Below are positions 50,676 to 59,718 of a stretch of DNA of 64,000 bases, piece after piece. Position 1 is the stretch's first letter. Each line of letters begins with the position of its first letter. The translations under genes were made by a program, and so were the position numbers. The notes beneath the pieces are model-generated. The model was not told the origin of the DNA and made no database searches. It saw only the letters and a list, made by a program, of their open reading frames with translations. The stretch is from Terriglobales bacterium (lineage in GTDB: Bacteria > Acidobacteriota > Terriglobia > Terriglobales > Acidobacteriaceae), in contig DATMAB010000012.1 in NCBI GenBank assembly GCA_035573675.1, forward strand, positions 1 to 64,000. The letters are read 5' to 3'.

Positions 50676-52532
50676 GTGGTGGCGCGGCGGCCCGTCGTCG
50701 CGCTCCCCACTGCGTCCTTGGACTTCGAGGCCAAAATCCGCAGCCTGCCCGCCTCGCCCGGCGTGTATCTCTACAAAAATGCCGAAGGCGAGATCATCTA
50801 CGTCGGCAAGGCCAAGAACCTGCGCGCCCGCGTACGTACCTATTTCGCCGACCGCGGGATCGCCGACGCCAAGACCGGCTCCCTGCTGCGCGAGGCCGCC
50901 GACCTCGACTACATCCTGGTGGACAACGAGAAAGAGGCGCTGGCTCTCGAGAACAACCTCATCAAGCAAAAGAAGCCGCGTTTCAATATCCTGCTGCGAG
51001 ACGACAAGACCTATCCCTACATCAAGCTCACTGCCTTCGAACGCTACCCGCGCGTCTACGTCACGCGACGCCTGCGAAAGGACGGCAGCGCCTACTACGG
51101 TCCCTACTTCCCCGCCAGCCTGGCACACCGCCTGGTGGATCTTATCCACCGCCACTTCCTGGTGCCCTCGTGCAAGGTGGACTTGACGCGCTACCACCCG
51201 CGTCCCTGCCTGCAGTACTACATCCGCCGTTGCCTTGGGCCGTGCGTCAAGGGCCTTACTACACCGGAGGCTTACCAGGAAGCCGTGCGTGACGTCCGCT
51301 TGTTCCTCGAAGGAAGGCCCACCGACCTTGTCCACTCCCTCCGCGCGCGCATGGATCACGCGGCAGCAGCGGAGGAGTACGAACGCGCCGCCAAATATCG
51401 CGACCTGATCTCCACCGTCGAGCAGATGCAGCAGAAGCAGCGCATGGCTGCGGTCGAAGGCGAGGACGCCGATGTCTTCGGCTATCATTACGAGAACGGC
51501 ATGCTGGCCGTCAACCTCTTCCATATGCGCGGCGGACGCGTCCTGGACCGCCGCGAGTTCTTCTGGGAAGACCTGCCGGAAAGCATCCCTGGGTCCGGCT
51601 TCGACCCTGGCGAATTCTTCTCCGCTTTGCTCAAGCAGCTCTATCTGGATCAGCACTACGTGCCGCGCAGCCTTCACGTCCCGGTGGATTTCGAAGACCG
51701 CCAGCTTCTGGAGGAGCTCCTTGCCGAGAAGCGCCGTGGCAAGCTCGAGATTCTGGTGCCGCAGCGTGGCGAGAAACGCTCGCTGGTCGATCTGGTGGCC
51801 CGCAACGCGCGCCAGTCCTTCGAGCAGCGCTTTCGCGTCATGAAGCCGGCGGCCCGTGCCGTGCAGGAAGCCCTGCAGGACGCCCTCACGCTGCCGGAAT
51901 TGCCCACGCGCATCGAGTGCTTCGACATCTCGCATATCCAGGGCGCGGAAACCGTGGCATCCATGGTGGTCTGGGAGAGCGGGCGCATGAACAAAGCGGA
52001 ATATCGCAAGTTCATCGTGCGCTCGGTGGATGGCGTGGATGACTTCGCCGCCATGCGCGAAGTCGTGAGCCGCCGCTACCGCCGCCTGCAACAGGAGCAG
52101 CGGCGTTTGCCCAGCCTGGTGTTGGTGGATGGCGGAGTCGGTCAGCTTCATGCCGCGGCCCAGGCGCTGGAGGGACTGGAGATCATCAACCAGCCGCTGG
52201 CCGCCATCGCCAAGCGTGAGGAACTACTTTACGTCTACGGACAGGAACAGGAACCCATCGCTCTCGACCATCATTCTCCGGTTCTGCATCTCATCCAAAG
52301 CATCCGCGACGAATCGCACCGGTTTGCGCTCACCTTTCACCGCAAGCGCCGCCAGATGCGCGACCGCGGTTCCGAGCTGCTGCAGGTCCCCGGCATCGGC
52401 CCCGCGACCCGCCGCCGCCTCCTGGAGCATTTCGGCAGCCTGCGCGCCGTGCAGCAGGCCAATGCCGCTGCGCTCGCTGCTGTAGTCACTCCCAAACAGG
52501 CCGAAGCTATTCATCAGCATTTTCATAAGTAG
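50676..52532 (+). CDS. uvrC: Excinuclease ABC subunit C
   Basis: Nucleotide excision repair nuclease that cuts on both sides of a lesion. The GIY-YIG domain is near residues 28-50 (PGVYLYKN ... YVGKAKNLRARV). A UVR domain is at about 205-245. The RNase H-like second nuclease domain includes IECFDISHIQG and VDGGVGQLHAA. A helix-hairpin-helix pair ends the protein (QVPGIGPATRRRLLEHFGS). 618 residues, normal. The start is uncertain: GTG 50676, GTG 50679 or TTG 50718 (MDFEAKIRSLP) are all possible. Confidence 0.95.
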   Translation: MVARRPVVALPTASLDFEAKIRSLPASPGVYLYKNAEGEIIYVGKAKNLRARVRTYFADRGIADAKTGSLLREAADLDYILVDNEKEALALENNLIKQKKPRFNILLRDDKTYPYIKLTAFERYPRVYVTRRLRKDGSAYYGPYFPASLAHRLVDLIHRHFLVPSCKVDLTRYHPRPCLQYYIRRCLGPCVKGLTTPEAYQEAVRDVRLFLEGRPTDLVHSLRARMDHAAAAEEYERAAKYRDLISTVEQMQQKQRMAAVEGEDADVFGYHYENGMLAVNLFHMRGGRVLDRREFFWEDLPESIPGSGFDPGEFFSALLKQLYLDQHYVPRSLHVPVDFEDRQLLEELLAEKRRGKLEILVPQRGEKRSLVDLVARNARQSFEQRFRVMKPAARAVQEALQDALTLPELPTRIECFDISHIQGAETVASMVVWESGRMNKAEYRKFIVRSVDGVDDFAAMREVVSRRYRRLQQEQRRLPSLVLVDGGVGQLHAAAQALEGLEIINQPLAAIAKREELLYVYGQEQEPIALDHHSPVLHLIQSIRDESHRFALTFHRKRRQMRDRGSELLQVPGIGPATRRRLLEHFGSLRAVQQANAAALAAVVTPKQAEAIHQHFHK

Positions 52533-52596
52533 CTCGCGACAGAGACACAGAATGACCGAGACTTTCTTGTCACCAACACGCTGGCTCAGGAAGACG

Positions 52597-53502
52597 ATGA
52601 AACGGCATGGGCTATGGCTCAGTGCGCTGTTGATCGCCGGCTTCTCCGCTGGACAGGAACAGAAGCCTGCTGAGGCTCCTGCGCCCGCTACCATGCAGGT
52701 GATCACGCTGGGCACGGGCTTCCCTCGCCCCAGCAACGAACGCGCCGGCCCGGCCACCGCCGTGGTTGTGAAGGACAAGGTTTTTCTGGTCGACGCCGGA
52801 CGCGGCGTCGTGATGCGCCTGGCCGCCACCGAATTCCCGTTGAAGTCCGTGCGGGCCGTGTTCCTCACTCACTTGCATTCGGACCACACGTCCGGCCTGC
52901 CCGATCTCTTCACCAGCACCTGGATCTTCGGCCGAAGAACGCCTCTTGAGCTCTACGGGCCGAAAGGCACCAAGCAGGTCGCGGACGCGTTGCTGAAGTT
53001 TTTCGAGGAAGACATTCACATCCGTCGCGATCTCACCGAAATGCAACCTGCCGAGGGAGCGAAGATCCGCACTCACATCGTGCGCGAGGGCGTGGTCTAT
53101 CGCGACGAGGATGTTCGGGTCACCGCTTTCGCGGTAGACCATCGGCCGGTGGAGCACGCTTACGGCTACCGCTTCGATTCCGCCGGTAAGAGCATCGTCA
53201 TCTCCGGCGACACGCGCTACAGCTCGAACCTGGTCCGCTTCGCCAGGGGTGCCGACGTCCTGGTGCACGAAGTCGCTCTGCCCGAATGGTTCGACGACGT
53301 GGACCCTCCTCAGGTCGCCGCCCGGCTCAAGGCCTACCACACCCCGCCGGAGGAGGCCGGCCGCGTGGCCCGCGAAGCAGGGGTAAAGATGCTGGTCCTC
53401 ACGCACCTCGTCCCGGCGGACGAAGAGGACAAGATCCGCCAGCGCGCTGCTAAGGAATTCTCCGGAAGGGTGGAGATAGCTAGTGATTTAATGAGATTCT
53501 AA
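52597..53502 (+). CDS. Exported metallo-beta-lactamase-fold hydrolase (RNase Z/arylsulfatase-like)
   Basis: A 301-residue Zn hydrolase with a signal peptide (MKRHGLWLSALLIAGFSAG). The metal motif is LTHLHSDHTSGLPDL (H-x-H-x-D-H) near residue 91, with a second His region VDHRPVEHAYGYR, ISGDTRYS and a final His in VLTHLVPA. The layout matches RNase Z-related and AtsA-type arylsulfatase hydrolases; export argues against a tRNA-processing role. The ATG at 52597 has AGGAAG just upstream; an ATG 15 codons earlier (52552) is less likely. Confidence 0.85.
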   Translation: MKRHGLWLSALLIAGFSAGQEQKPAEAPAPATMQVITLGTGFPRPSNERAGPATAVVVKDKVFLVDAGRGVVMRLAATEFPLKSVRAVFLTHLHSDHTSGLPDLFTSTWIFGRRTPLELYGPKGTKQVADALLKFFEEDIHIRRDLTEMQPAEGAKIRTHIVREGVVYRDEDVRVTAFAVDHRPVEHAYGYRFDSAGKSIVISGDTRYSSNLVRFARGADVLVHEVALPEWFDDVDPPQVAARLKAYHTPPEEAGRVAREAGVKMLVLTHLVPADEEDKIRQRAAKEFSGRVEIASDLMRF

Positions 53503-53542
53503 CTGTCCTATATACAGCTAATTAGCAGATATATATAATGTC
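53503..53542. other. AT-rich convergent spacer
   Basis: Between two convergent stop codons the DNA turns very AT-rich, containing CCTATATACAG, the palindrome GCTAATTAGC and ATATATATAAT. No gene. It may help end transcription from both sides. Confidence 0.4.
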
Positions 53543-54316
53543 TCACTTGCGCTCACGACTTTCCAGCTCCTGCATTAGGTACATCTTGATGTTGGCCTCC
53601 AACCGGGCGTGGCGGAGCACGTCGCGCAGGCTGGCGGTGGGCAGCGCTTGCGCGAACTGAAGCACGCGTGCGAATGGCGTCTTTGCGTTACGCACCAGGG
53701 CCACGCGCACTTCCTGCCGCAACGACCACTTCTGGTGACGGCAGGTCATCTCGACGAAAGCTTGCGGCGCGTCTTCGTTCATCAGCGTTTTGACCACCCA
53801 GGCTTCGGTCAGGTGCGGATTGTTCAGCGCCGCCTCGATGACTCGGTCCTCTTTATCCAGCAACAACGCCGCGGCCACACGGGTAGAGCACCGGCGCGCC
53901 AGACTCAGCCGTTCCCCCGACGAAACGGTTTCCAGCCGTCCCACGATGGCTTCTTCGGCCGCCATCTTGATGTCCGCCGGCACCTGTGGCGTCAGGGCGA
54001 CGTGCATCAATTCGAACGTGTACAGGTGCCGGATGATGGGCAGCGAGACGTGCCGCGGCGCTCGGGGATGCATCACGATGGCGCTGATGACCTTCCGGCT
54101 CTTCATCACGCCCGCGTTTTTTGTGAGGTCTTCGATCGCCGTGCGCGCCAGGTCCCGCCGTGCCAGGAAGGCCAGGGCCAGGTCTTCATTCAGATGCGGG
54201 TGCGCTGCGACGTGCCGCTGCACCTCTTCGGCAGGATGGTGCAGGAGGTTTTCGAGCGGACCTTCCTCGGCAAGTCGCGCAGGCCGCGTGGCGGGATTCG
54301 ACCGGTGCTGATCCAT
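53543..54316 (-). CDS. HEAT/leucine-rich-variant-like repeat protein
   Basis: A 257-residue helical protein without signal or membrane segment. Repeated pieces such as LLHHPAEEVQRHVAAHPHLNE, LTKNAGVMKSRKVISAIVMHP and AALNNPHLTEAWVVKTLMNE have the spacing of leucine-rich-variant or HEAT repeats (DUF2336-like proteins look similar). I cannot name the family with certainty. The ATG at 54316 starts MDQHRSNP; an upstream ATG at 54385 would overlap the kinase gene by 44 bases. It follows the kinase gene by 25 bases on the same strand. Confidence 0.65.
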   Translation of the reverse strand: MDQHRSNPATRPARLAEEGPLENLLHHPAEEVQRHVAAHPHLNEDLALAFLARRDLARTAIEDLTKNAGVMKSRKVISAIVMHPRAPRHVSLPIIRHLYTFELMHVALTPQVPADIKMAAEEAIVGRLETVSSGERLSLARRCSTRVAAALLLDKEDRVIEAALNNPHLTEAWVVKTLMNEDAPQAFVEMTCRHQKWSLRQEVRVALVRNAKTPFARVLQFAQALPTASLRDVLRHARLEANIKMYLMQELESRERK

Positions 54317-54341
54317 GCTTCGTCGGAATCCTCGGCGGAGT

Positions 54342-55268
54342 CTACACCATGATCGCGGCCGGGCGCGTGGCGCCCCGCCGGGCATACGCCAGGGCGCCGG
54401 CGGCGGCGTCCACCATGCCGAAGGTGACTGCGGCGTCGGGACGCTCGGCTCGCAGCGAATTCTCGAACACCTGTTGCACGCAGAACGAGTTCATGAACAC
54501 GCCGCCACAGATGCGCACTCGCACCGCACTCTGCCCCGGCCACAGACGCCGTGAAACAATGCGCGCGAGTTGCGCCAGCTCCGTACCGGCGCGGATCAGA
54601 ATGTCGCGCGCCAGCGCATCGCCTCGGTCCGCTGCCGTCAGCGCTATCGGAAAGAGTGCGGCAAAATCCGGCGGCGGATGGGAGTTGGCCATGCGCGCCA
54701 CGTCATCGCGTGTCGCCACCTGCCAGGCATTGAGGATCCCGGCGGCCAGAGCCGTAGTGGTACCGGCGTCGAAGGCGCGCAGCGCGGCTGCCACCGCGGC
54801 CCGGCCGATCCAGTCGCCGGAGCCCTCGTCGGAGACCACAGGGCCCCAGCCTCCGGCGCGCGCCGTCTCGCCACGCTCATTGCGCCCATAGGCGATCGAA
54901 CCCGTCCCGGCGCTCACCAGTACCCCGGCTCCTTCGCGAAAGGCCGCTTCGAACGCAACCACCATGTCGCCGACCACTTCGACCGAGGCCGGCACCACTT
55001 CTGCCACGATGCGCTGCACCACCTGGCAGGAATCGGTGTCCGAGGCACCCGCCAGCCCGACACACACGCGGGAAACGCCGCGCGGCTCGACGCGCCCGGC
55101 GCGGCAAGCTTCGGCGATGGCCTTCTGCAGGTTCGCGCGCGCCTCGGCCTCTCCCACCCGAGTTACCTTGCAGCCGCCGGTGGTCGCTCGTCCCAGCACG
55201 GCATGGTCGTCGCCCACGACGCAGTCGGTCTTTGTGCCCCCGCCGTCGATGCCGATGTACAGGCCCAT
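54342..55268 (-). CDS. BadF/BadG/BcrA/BcrD ATPase family kinase (N-acetylglucosamine kinase-like)
   Basis: A 308-residue ASKHA-fold kinase. Phosphate 1 motif GIDGGGTKTDCVV is at the N-terminus; GLAGASD, GDMVVAFEAAF, SAGTGSIAYGRN and GGWGPVVSDEGSGDWIGR follow. This combination is that of eukaryotic-type GlcNAc kinases and their bacterial relatives, so phosphorylation of an amino sugar is likely. The ATG at 55268 gives MGLYIGIDGGG and a complete domain; upstream frame is unsupported. Divergent from a sodium:solute symporter gene, which could import the sugar. Confidence 0.85.
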   Translation of the reverse strand: MGLYIGIDGGGTKTDCVVGDDHAVLGRATTGGCKVTRVGEAEARANLQKAIAEACRAGRVEPRGVSRVCVGLAGASDTDSCQVVQRIVAEVVPASVEVVGDMVVAFEAAFREGAGVLVSAGTGSIAYGRNERGETARAGGWGPVVSDEGSGDWIGRAAVAAALRAFDAGTTTALAAGILNAWQVATRDDVARMANSHPPPDFAALFPIALTAADRGDALARDILIRAGTELAQLARIVSRRLWPGQSAVRVRICGGVFMNSFCVQQVFENSLRAERPDAAVTFGMVDAAAGALAYARRGATRPAAIMV

Positions 55269-55371
55269 CGGCCCCTTTTCTACCACATACCACGCGGAAT
55301 CCGGCGCGGCGTTTCTACCCCAGGAGATGCTTGCCCGGATGCCGCCTGCCGCGTATCGTAGCCGCAGCCCG

Positions 55372-56817
55372 ATGGCGCTGCGCCCCCTGGACCTGCTGAT
55401 CGTCGCGCTGTACCTGGCCGGCATCACCGCCTTCGGGATCCGCTTTCGCAAGCCAGGCCGTAGCTTGCGCGACTACTTCCTCGCGGACCGCAACGTGCCC
55501 TGGTGGGCTATCTCGCTCTCCATCGTCGCAACCGAGACCAGCACTCTCACCATCATCAGCATTCCCGGCCTCGCCTTCGACACCAATCTCGGCTTCCTGC
55601 AGGTCGCCCTGGGCTACTGCGTGGGCCGTGTGGTCATCACTTTTGTCCTGCTGCCGTTGTATTTCCGCGGCGAACTGTTCACCGCCTACCAGCTCATCGA
55701 ACATCGTTTCGGCTCCGGTCTCCGCAGCCTGACCGCCGGCATGTTCCTGCTGCTGCGCGCGGCGGCCGACGGCGTCCGCGTCTGGGCCGTTTCCATGGTG
55801 GTGATGCTCGCCATCGGTGCCGGCGACGTGGCCTCCGTCGCGCTGATTACCGTCCTGACGCTCATCTATACCCTGGAAGGCGGATTGGCCGCCGTCATCT
55901 GGACTGATGTGGTTCAACTTTTCATCTATCTCGCTGGCACGCTCGTCGGCCTGTTTTTGATTCTTGCCGCCGTGCCCGGAGGATGGCCTGCCATCGTCGA
56001 ACTCGGCTCTGTCCACGGCAAGTGGCAGGCGTTGGATTTCTCCTGGACCTTCGCGACACCCTATACGTTTTGGGCGGGCCTGATGGGCGGCGCCTTTCTC
56101 ACTACCGCCAGCCACGGCACCGACCAGCTCATGGTGCAGCGGCTGCTGGCGGCTCGCGGATTGCGGGAATCGCGCCTGGCGCTGCTTTCGAGCGGCGTCG
56201 TCATCTTCCTGCAGTTCGCTCTTTTCCTGCTGATCGGCGTCGCCTTGTTCGCCTTCTACCGCCTGGTTGAACCTTCTGCCCGTTTCGCCAAGTCGGACCT
56301 CGTCTTCCCGGCCTTCATCGTCCAGCACATGCCTCCGGGTGTCACCGGATTGCTCATCGCAGCAATACTGGCGGCCGCCATGTCTACCCTGAGTTCCTCG
56401 CTGAGTTCCTTGGCTTCGACCACGGTCGTGGACTTCCTGCTGCGCCGCCGTCCCGAGGCCGACGAGCCGCGCCGCCTGCGCCTCTCGCGCCGCATCACGT
56501 TCGTGTGGGCGATCGTGCTGTTCGTCGTGGCCCTGCTCTCACGGCGCAGCGGGCGCGTCGTCGAGGTCGGCCTCGCCATCGCTTCTGTGGCCTACGGCGC
56601 GCTGCTCGGAGTCTTCCTCCTGGGAGCGCTCACGCGCGCCGCAAACAGCCGTGGCGCTTCTATCGGGATGGCTGCGGGGCTGGCGGTCAACCTTTACGCG
56701 TGGGTAGCCACCTCGCTTCCCTGGACCTGGTACGTGCCGCTGGGGACCCTTGTGACTTTTGCCGTCGGCTACCTCGCCAGCGCTCGGCTGGCCGGGACTG
56801 GACAGGCCCATGCCTGA
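55372..56817 (+). CDS. Sodium:solute symporter family (SSS) transporter
   Basis: A 481-residue membrane protein with about 13 hydrophobic helices. The start LRPLDLLIVALYLAGITAFG and the segment RSLRDYFLADRNVPWWAISLSIVATETSTLT are characteristic of SSS transporters, including the sodium-site helix. GTDQLMVQRLLAARGLRESRLALL is another family mark. Substrate is not determinable; the adjacent sugar kinase suggests a sugar or amino sugar. Start may be ATG 55339 or 55372. It overlaps the APC permease gene by eight bases. Confidence 0.87.
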   Translation: MALRPLDLLIVALYLAGITAFGIRFRKPGRSLRDYFLADRNVPWWAISLSIVATETSTLTIISIPGLAFDTNLGFLQVALGYCVGRVVITFVLLPLYFRGELFTAYQLIEHRFGSGLRSLTAGMFLLLRAAADGVRVWAVSMVVMLAIGAGDVASVALITVLTLIYTLEGGLAAVIWTDVVQLFIYLAGTLVGLFLILAAVPGGWPAIVELGSVHGKWQALDFSWTFATPYTFWAGLMGGAFLTTASHGTDQLMVQRLLAARGLRESRLALLSSGVVIFLQFALFLLIGVALFAFYRLVEPSARFAKSDLVFPAFIVQHMPPGVTGLLIAAILAAAMSTLSSSLSSLASTTVVDFLLRRRPEADEPRRLRLSRRITFVWAIVLFVVALLSRRSGRVVEVGLAIASVAYGALLGVFLLGALTRAANSRGASIGMAAGLAVNLYAWVATSLPWTWYVPLGTLVTFAVGYLASARLAGTGQAHA

Positions 56818-58192
56818 CGCCGGCGCAGCCCGCGCTCATCTCGCTCGCGATTTGAGCATCCGCCATGCTGCCGCTCTGGTGGTGGGCATCATCATCGGCA
56901 GCGGAATCTTCCTTGTCCCGAAGGAAATGATGCAGGCCGTCGGCTCGGTCGAGATCGTGCTTCTGGCCTGGCTGACGGGCGGCGTGCTCTCGTTCTTCGG
57001 CGCCGTCACCTATGCCGAGCTGGGCGCCATGAGGCCCAGCGCTGGAGGTGAGTACGTCTACATCCGCGACGCCTACGGCCCCCTGCTCGGATTTCTTTAT
57101 GCCTGGGCCACCTTCACCATCAGTAAGCCCGCTTCCATCGCCACCGTGAGTAGCGGCTTCGTACGTGTGCTCGGCAATTTCCCCGCCCTGCATTTCCTGA
57201 GCCATGAGCTGCTGAGTGTGCCCATCTTCTCCGAGCGCATGGTCATCACCTGGGGCCATTTTCTGGCGGTCACGGTGATCATCCTGCTCACGGCGCTGAA
57301 CTGGATTGGCGTGCGCCGTGCGGGCGAGTTCCAGGTGGTGTTCACAATCCTGAAAGTCGCCATGATCGTGGGCATTGCCGCGGTCTGCTTCACCTTGACT
57401 GGCGGCCAATGGGAAAACTTTTCCAGCCACTACCCGGAGGCCAAGGGTGGCATCGCGGGCTTCATGATCGCCCTGATTGCGGCACTCTGGGCCTATGACG
57501 GCTGGAACAATCTTCCTATGGTGGCCTCGGAGATTCGCCAGCCTGAGCGCACCATTCCCCTCGCCCTGATTGCGGGCATCTTCGCTGTGGCCTTCCTCTA
57601 CATCCTGATGTATGCGGCGGTCCAGTACGTCATGCCTGCGGAAGCCGTGGCGGCCGCCGAACGCCCTGCTTCCCTGGCCACCCAGATGGTGGCTGGCCCT
57701 TTCGGCGCCGGACTGGTCACCGCCGGCATGGCGCTCTCCATGTTCGTCACCATGAACGGACAGATCCTGGCCGGCGCACGCATCCCGTTTGCTGCCGCCC
57801 AGGACGGGTACTTCTTCCCCCGCCTGGCGACCGTTCATCCCCGCTACCACACTCCGACCATGGCGCTCTTGTTCCAGTCGGGCCTGACGATTCTGCTGAT
57901 CCTGGTCGGCGGCAGCTTCCAGCAGTTGTTCTCGCTGGCTATCTTCGCGGAGTGGATTTTCTACATGATCGCCGCCGGCAGCATCTTCGTCTTCCGCCGT
58001 CGTGAACCCGATGCGCCGCGCGCCTACCGCGCCTGGGGATACCCGATTGTGCCCGGCCTCTTCATCGCCGCCTCAGCCGTCCTGCTTTATTACTCGTTCA
58101 CCGAGAATCTGCGGAATTCGATGTGGGGATCGCTCGTAATCCTCGCGGGTGTGCCCGTGTTCTACTTCTTCGCCAGGAAGCCAGGAAGGTGA
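56810..58192 (+). CDS. APC superfamily amino acid permease
   Basis: A 460-residue transporter with 12 predicted helices. The first helix contains the substrate-binding GIIIGSGIF signature of the APC family (residues about 24-32), followed by LSFFGAVTYAELGAMRPSAGGEYVYIRDAYG. The type resembles LAT/SteT-like exchangers. Specificity unknown. The ATG at 56810 overlaps the end of the symporter gene, so both are probably made from one mRNA. Confidence 0.9.
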   Translation: MPDAGAARAHLARDLSIRHAAALVVGIIIGSGIFLVPKEMMQAVGSVEIVLLAWLTGGVLSFFGAVTYAELGAMRPSAGGEYVYIRDAYGPLLGFLYAWATFTISKPASIATVSSGFVRVLGNFPALHFLSHELLSVPIFSERMVITWGHFLAVTVIILLTALNWIGVRRAGEFQVVFTILKVAMIVGIAAVCFTLTGGQWENFSSHYPEAKGGIAGFMIALIAALWAYDGWNNLPMVASEIRQPERTIPLALIAGIFAVAFLYILMYAAVQYVMPAEAVAAAERPASLATQMVAGPFGAGLVTAGMALSMFVTMNGQILAGARIPFAAAQDGYFFPRLATVHPRYHTPTMALLFQSGLTILLILVGGSFQQLFSLAIFAEWIFYMIAAGSIFVFRRREPDAPRAYRAWGYPIVPGLFIAASAVLLYYSFTENLRNSMWGSLVILAGVPVFYFFARKPGR

Positions 58193-58207
58193 AGTGAAGC
58201 AGAGCTG

Positions 58208-59668
58208 TTACGCCGCGGTCGCCGGCCGGGCCTGCCGTGCGCGTTCATACACGCGCACGTACTCCTTCGCTGAAGCCAGCCAGGAAAAGTCCTTGCTCAT
58301 GCCGTTGCGCATGAGCACCTGCCATCCTTCGCGGTCTTGGTAGGCGGCGAGCGCCGTGCGGATGGTGGCCAGCAGAGCTTCACCGCTGTACTCGCTGAAC
58401 TTGAACCCTGTCCCTTTCCGCGTGCGCGCGTCCCACGGCTCGATGGTGTCGTCCAGGCCGCCGGTCGCCCGCACGATTGGGACGGTGCCGTACTTGAGGC
58501 TGTAGATCTGGTTCAGCCCGCAGGGTTCGTACCGGGAAGGCATCAGAAACATGTCCGCGCCCGCCTCGATCTTGTGCGCCACCGCGTTGTCGTACGCCAC
58601 CTTGACCGCGAACTTCTGCGGATATTGCCGGTTCAGGTTGCGGAACAGTTCCTCGTACTCGGCGTCTCCGGTGCCCAGCGCCACGATGATCAGCTCCTCG
58701 CGGACCAGGCGGTCGGCCACCTGCGCGATCAGGTCAAAGCCTTTCTGCGCCGCGAAGCGCGAAACGATGCCGATGACGGGCAGGTCCCGCGCCGTGTCCG
58801 GCACGCCGAAGGTCGCCAGCAGGTCCTTTTTGCACTCCTTCTTGCCGCTCAAGTCCTCCGGAGAGTACTTGGCCACAGTGAACTTGTCGTTCTCCGGACT
58901 CCACTCGGCGTAATCCACGCCGTTCAGGATGCCGGTGACCGACGCCGCGCGCCCGCGCAGTACGCCCTCCAGGCCGAAGCCGTACTCCGCCGTCTGGATC
59001 TCCTGGCTGTACTTCTTGCTCACCGTGGTGATGAAATCGGAAAACACCAGGGCGCCTTTCAGGAAGTTCACCCTTCCGTAGAACTCCAGCTTCGAGATCG
59101 TGAACAGGTCCCAGGGCAGCATGAGCAGCGGCAGCGTGTCGGGAGGGAACAGGCCCTGGTATCCCATGTTGTGGATGGTGAACACGATCGGGACGTTGTG
59201 GAACACCGGATCCTCGGCGTACACCGTGCGCAGGAGGATGGGAATCAGCGACGACTGCCAGTCATGGCAATGGAACGCATCGGGGATGCCCAGGATTTTC
59301 GAGGCTTCCAGCACCGCACGGCTGAACAGCGCGAAGCGCTCGGCGTTGTCCGGGTAATCGCCGCTCGGCGTGCCGTACAACTGGTCCCGGTCGAAGAAGG
59401 GCGGATACTCGATGAAGTAGAATCGGACGCCGGCTCGTGTGCCGCCGTCGAGCACCGAGCAGAAGCGGTAACGGTCGTCGAACGGGATGGTCAGGCTGCG
59501 GATCGCCGTCCTGGCATCGCTGAGCTTCGTCTGCCGGTAGCGCGGGAGGAAGACGGTGACCTGGTGGTCGAGGGCAGCCAGCGCGGAAGGCAGGGCTCCC
59601 ACGACGTCCGCCAGGCCTCCAGTCTTCGAGAACGGTACGCACTCCGAGGCAGCGAACGTGATGTGCAT
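58208..59668 (-). CDS. glgA: Glycogen synthase (ADP-glucose type)
   Basis: Extends alpha-1,4-glucan chains from ADP-glucose (GT5, GT-B fold). The N-terminal motif SKTGGLADVVGALPSAL at residues about 14-30 binds ADP. SRYEPCGLNQIYSLKYGTVPIV and ATGGLDDTI near residues 375-405 form the C-terminal sugar-nucleotide site. 486 residues, normal. The ATG at 59668 is preceded by GGAGGTT. No glgB, glgC or glgP gene is adjacent. It is divergent from rsmA with 50 bases between. Confidence 0.94.
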   Translation of the reverse strand: MHITFAASECVPFSKTGGLADVVGALPSALAALDHQVTVFLPRYRQTKLSDARTAIRSLTIPFDDRYRFCSVLDGGTRAGVRFYFIEYPPFFDRDQLYGTPSGDYPDNAERFALFSRAVLEASKILGIPDAFHCHDWQSSLIPILLRTVYAEDPVFHNVPIVFTIHNMGYQGLFPPDTLPLLMLPWDLFTISKLEFYGRVNFLKGALVFSDFITTVSKKYSQEIQTAEYGFGLEGVLRGRAASVTGILNGVDYAEWSPENDKFTVAKYSPEDLSGKKECKKDLLATFGVPDTARDLPVIGIVSRFAAQKGFDLIAQVADRLVREELIIVALGTGDAEYEELFRNLNRQYPQKFAVKVAYDNAVAHKIEAGADMFLMPSRYEPCGLNQIYSLKYGTVPIVRATGGLDDTIEPWDARTRKGTGFKFSEYSGEALLATIRTALAAYQDREGWQVLMRNGMSKDFSWLASAKEYVRVYERARQARPATAA

Positions 59669-59718
59669 GCTGGGAACCTCCCGTCGGCGCGTGGGATGCG
59701 AAGAGATTGCATAGTCTA

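Noticed and set aside
54964-55371. Long upstream extension of the SSS symporter frame
   Set aside because: Antisense to the sugar kinase gene; SSS proteins begin close to the first membrane helix.
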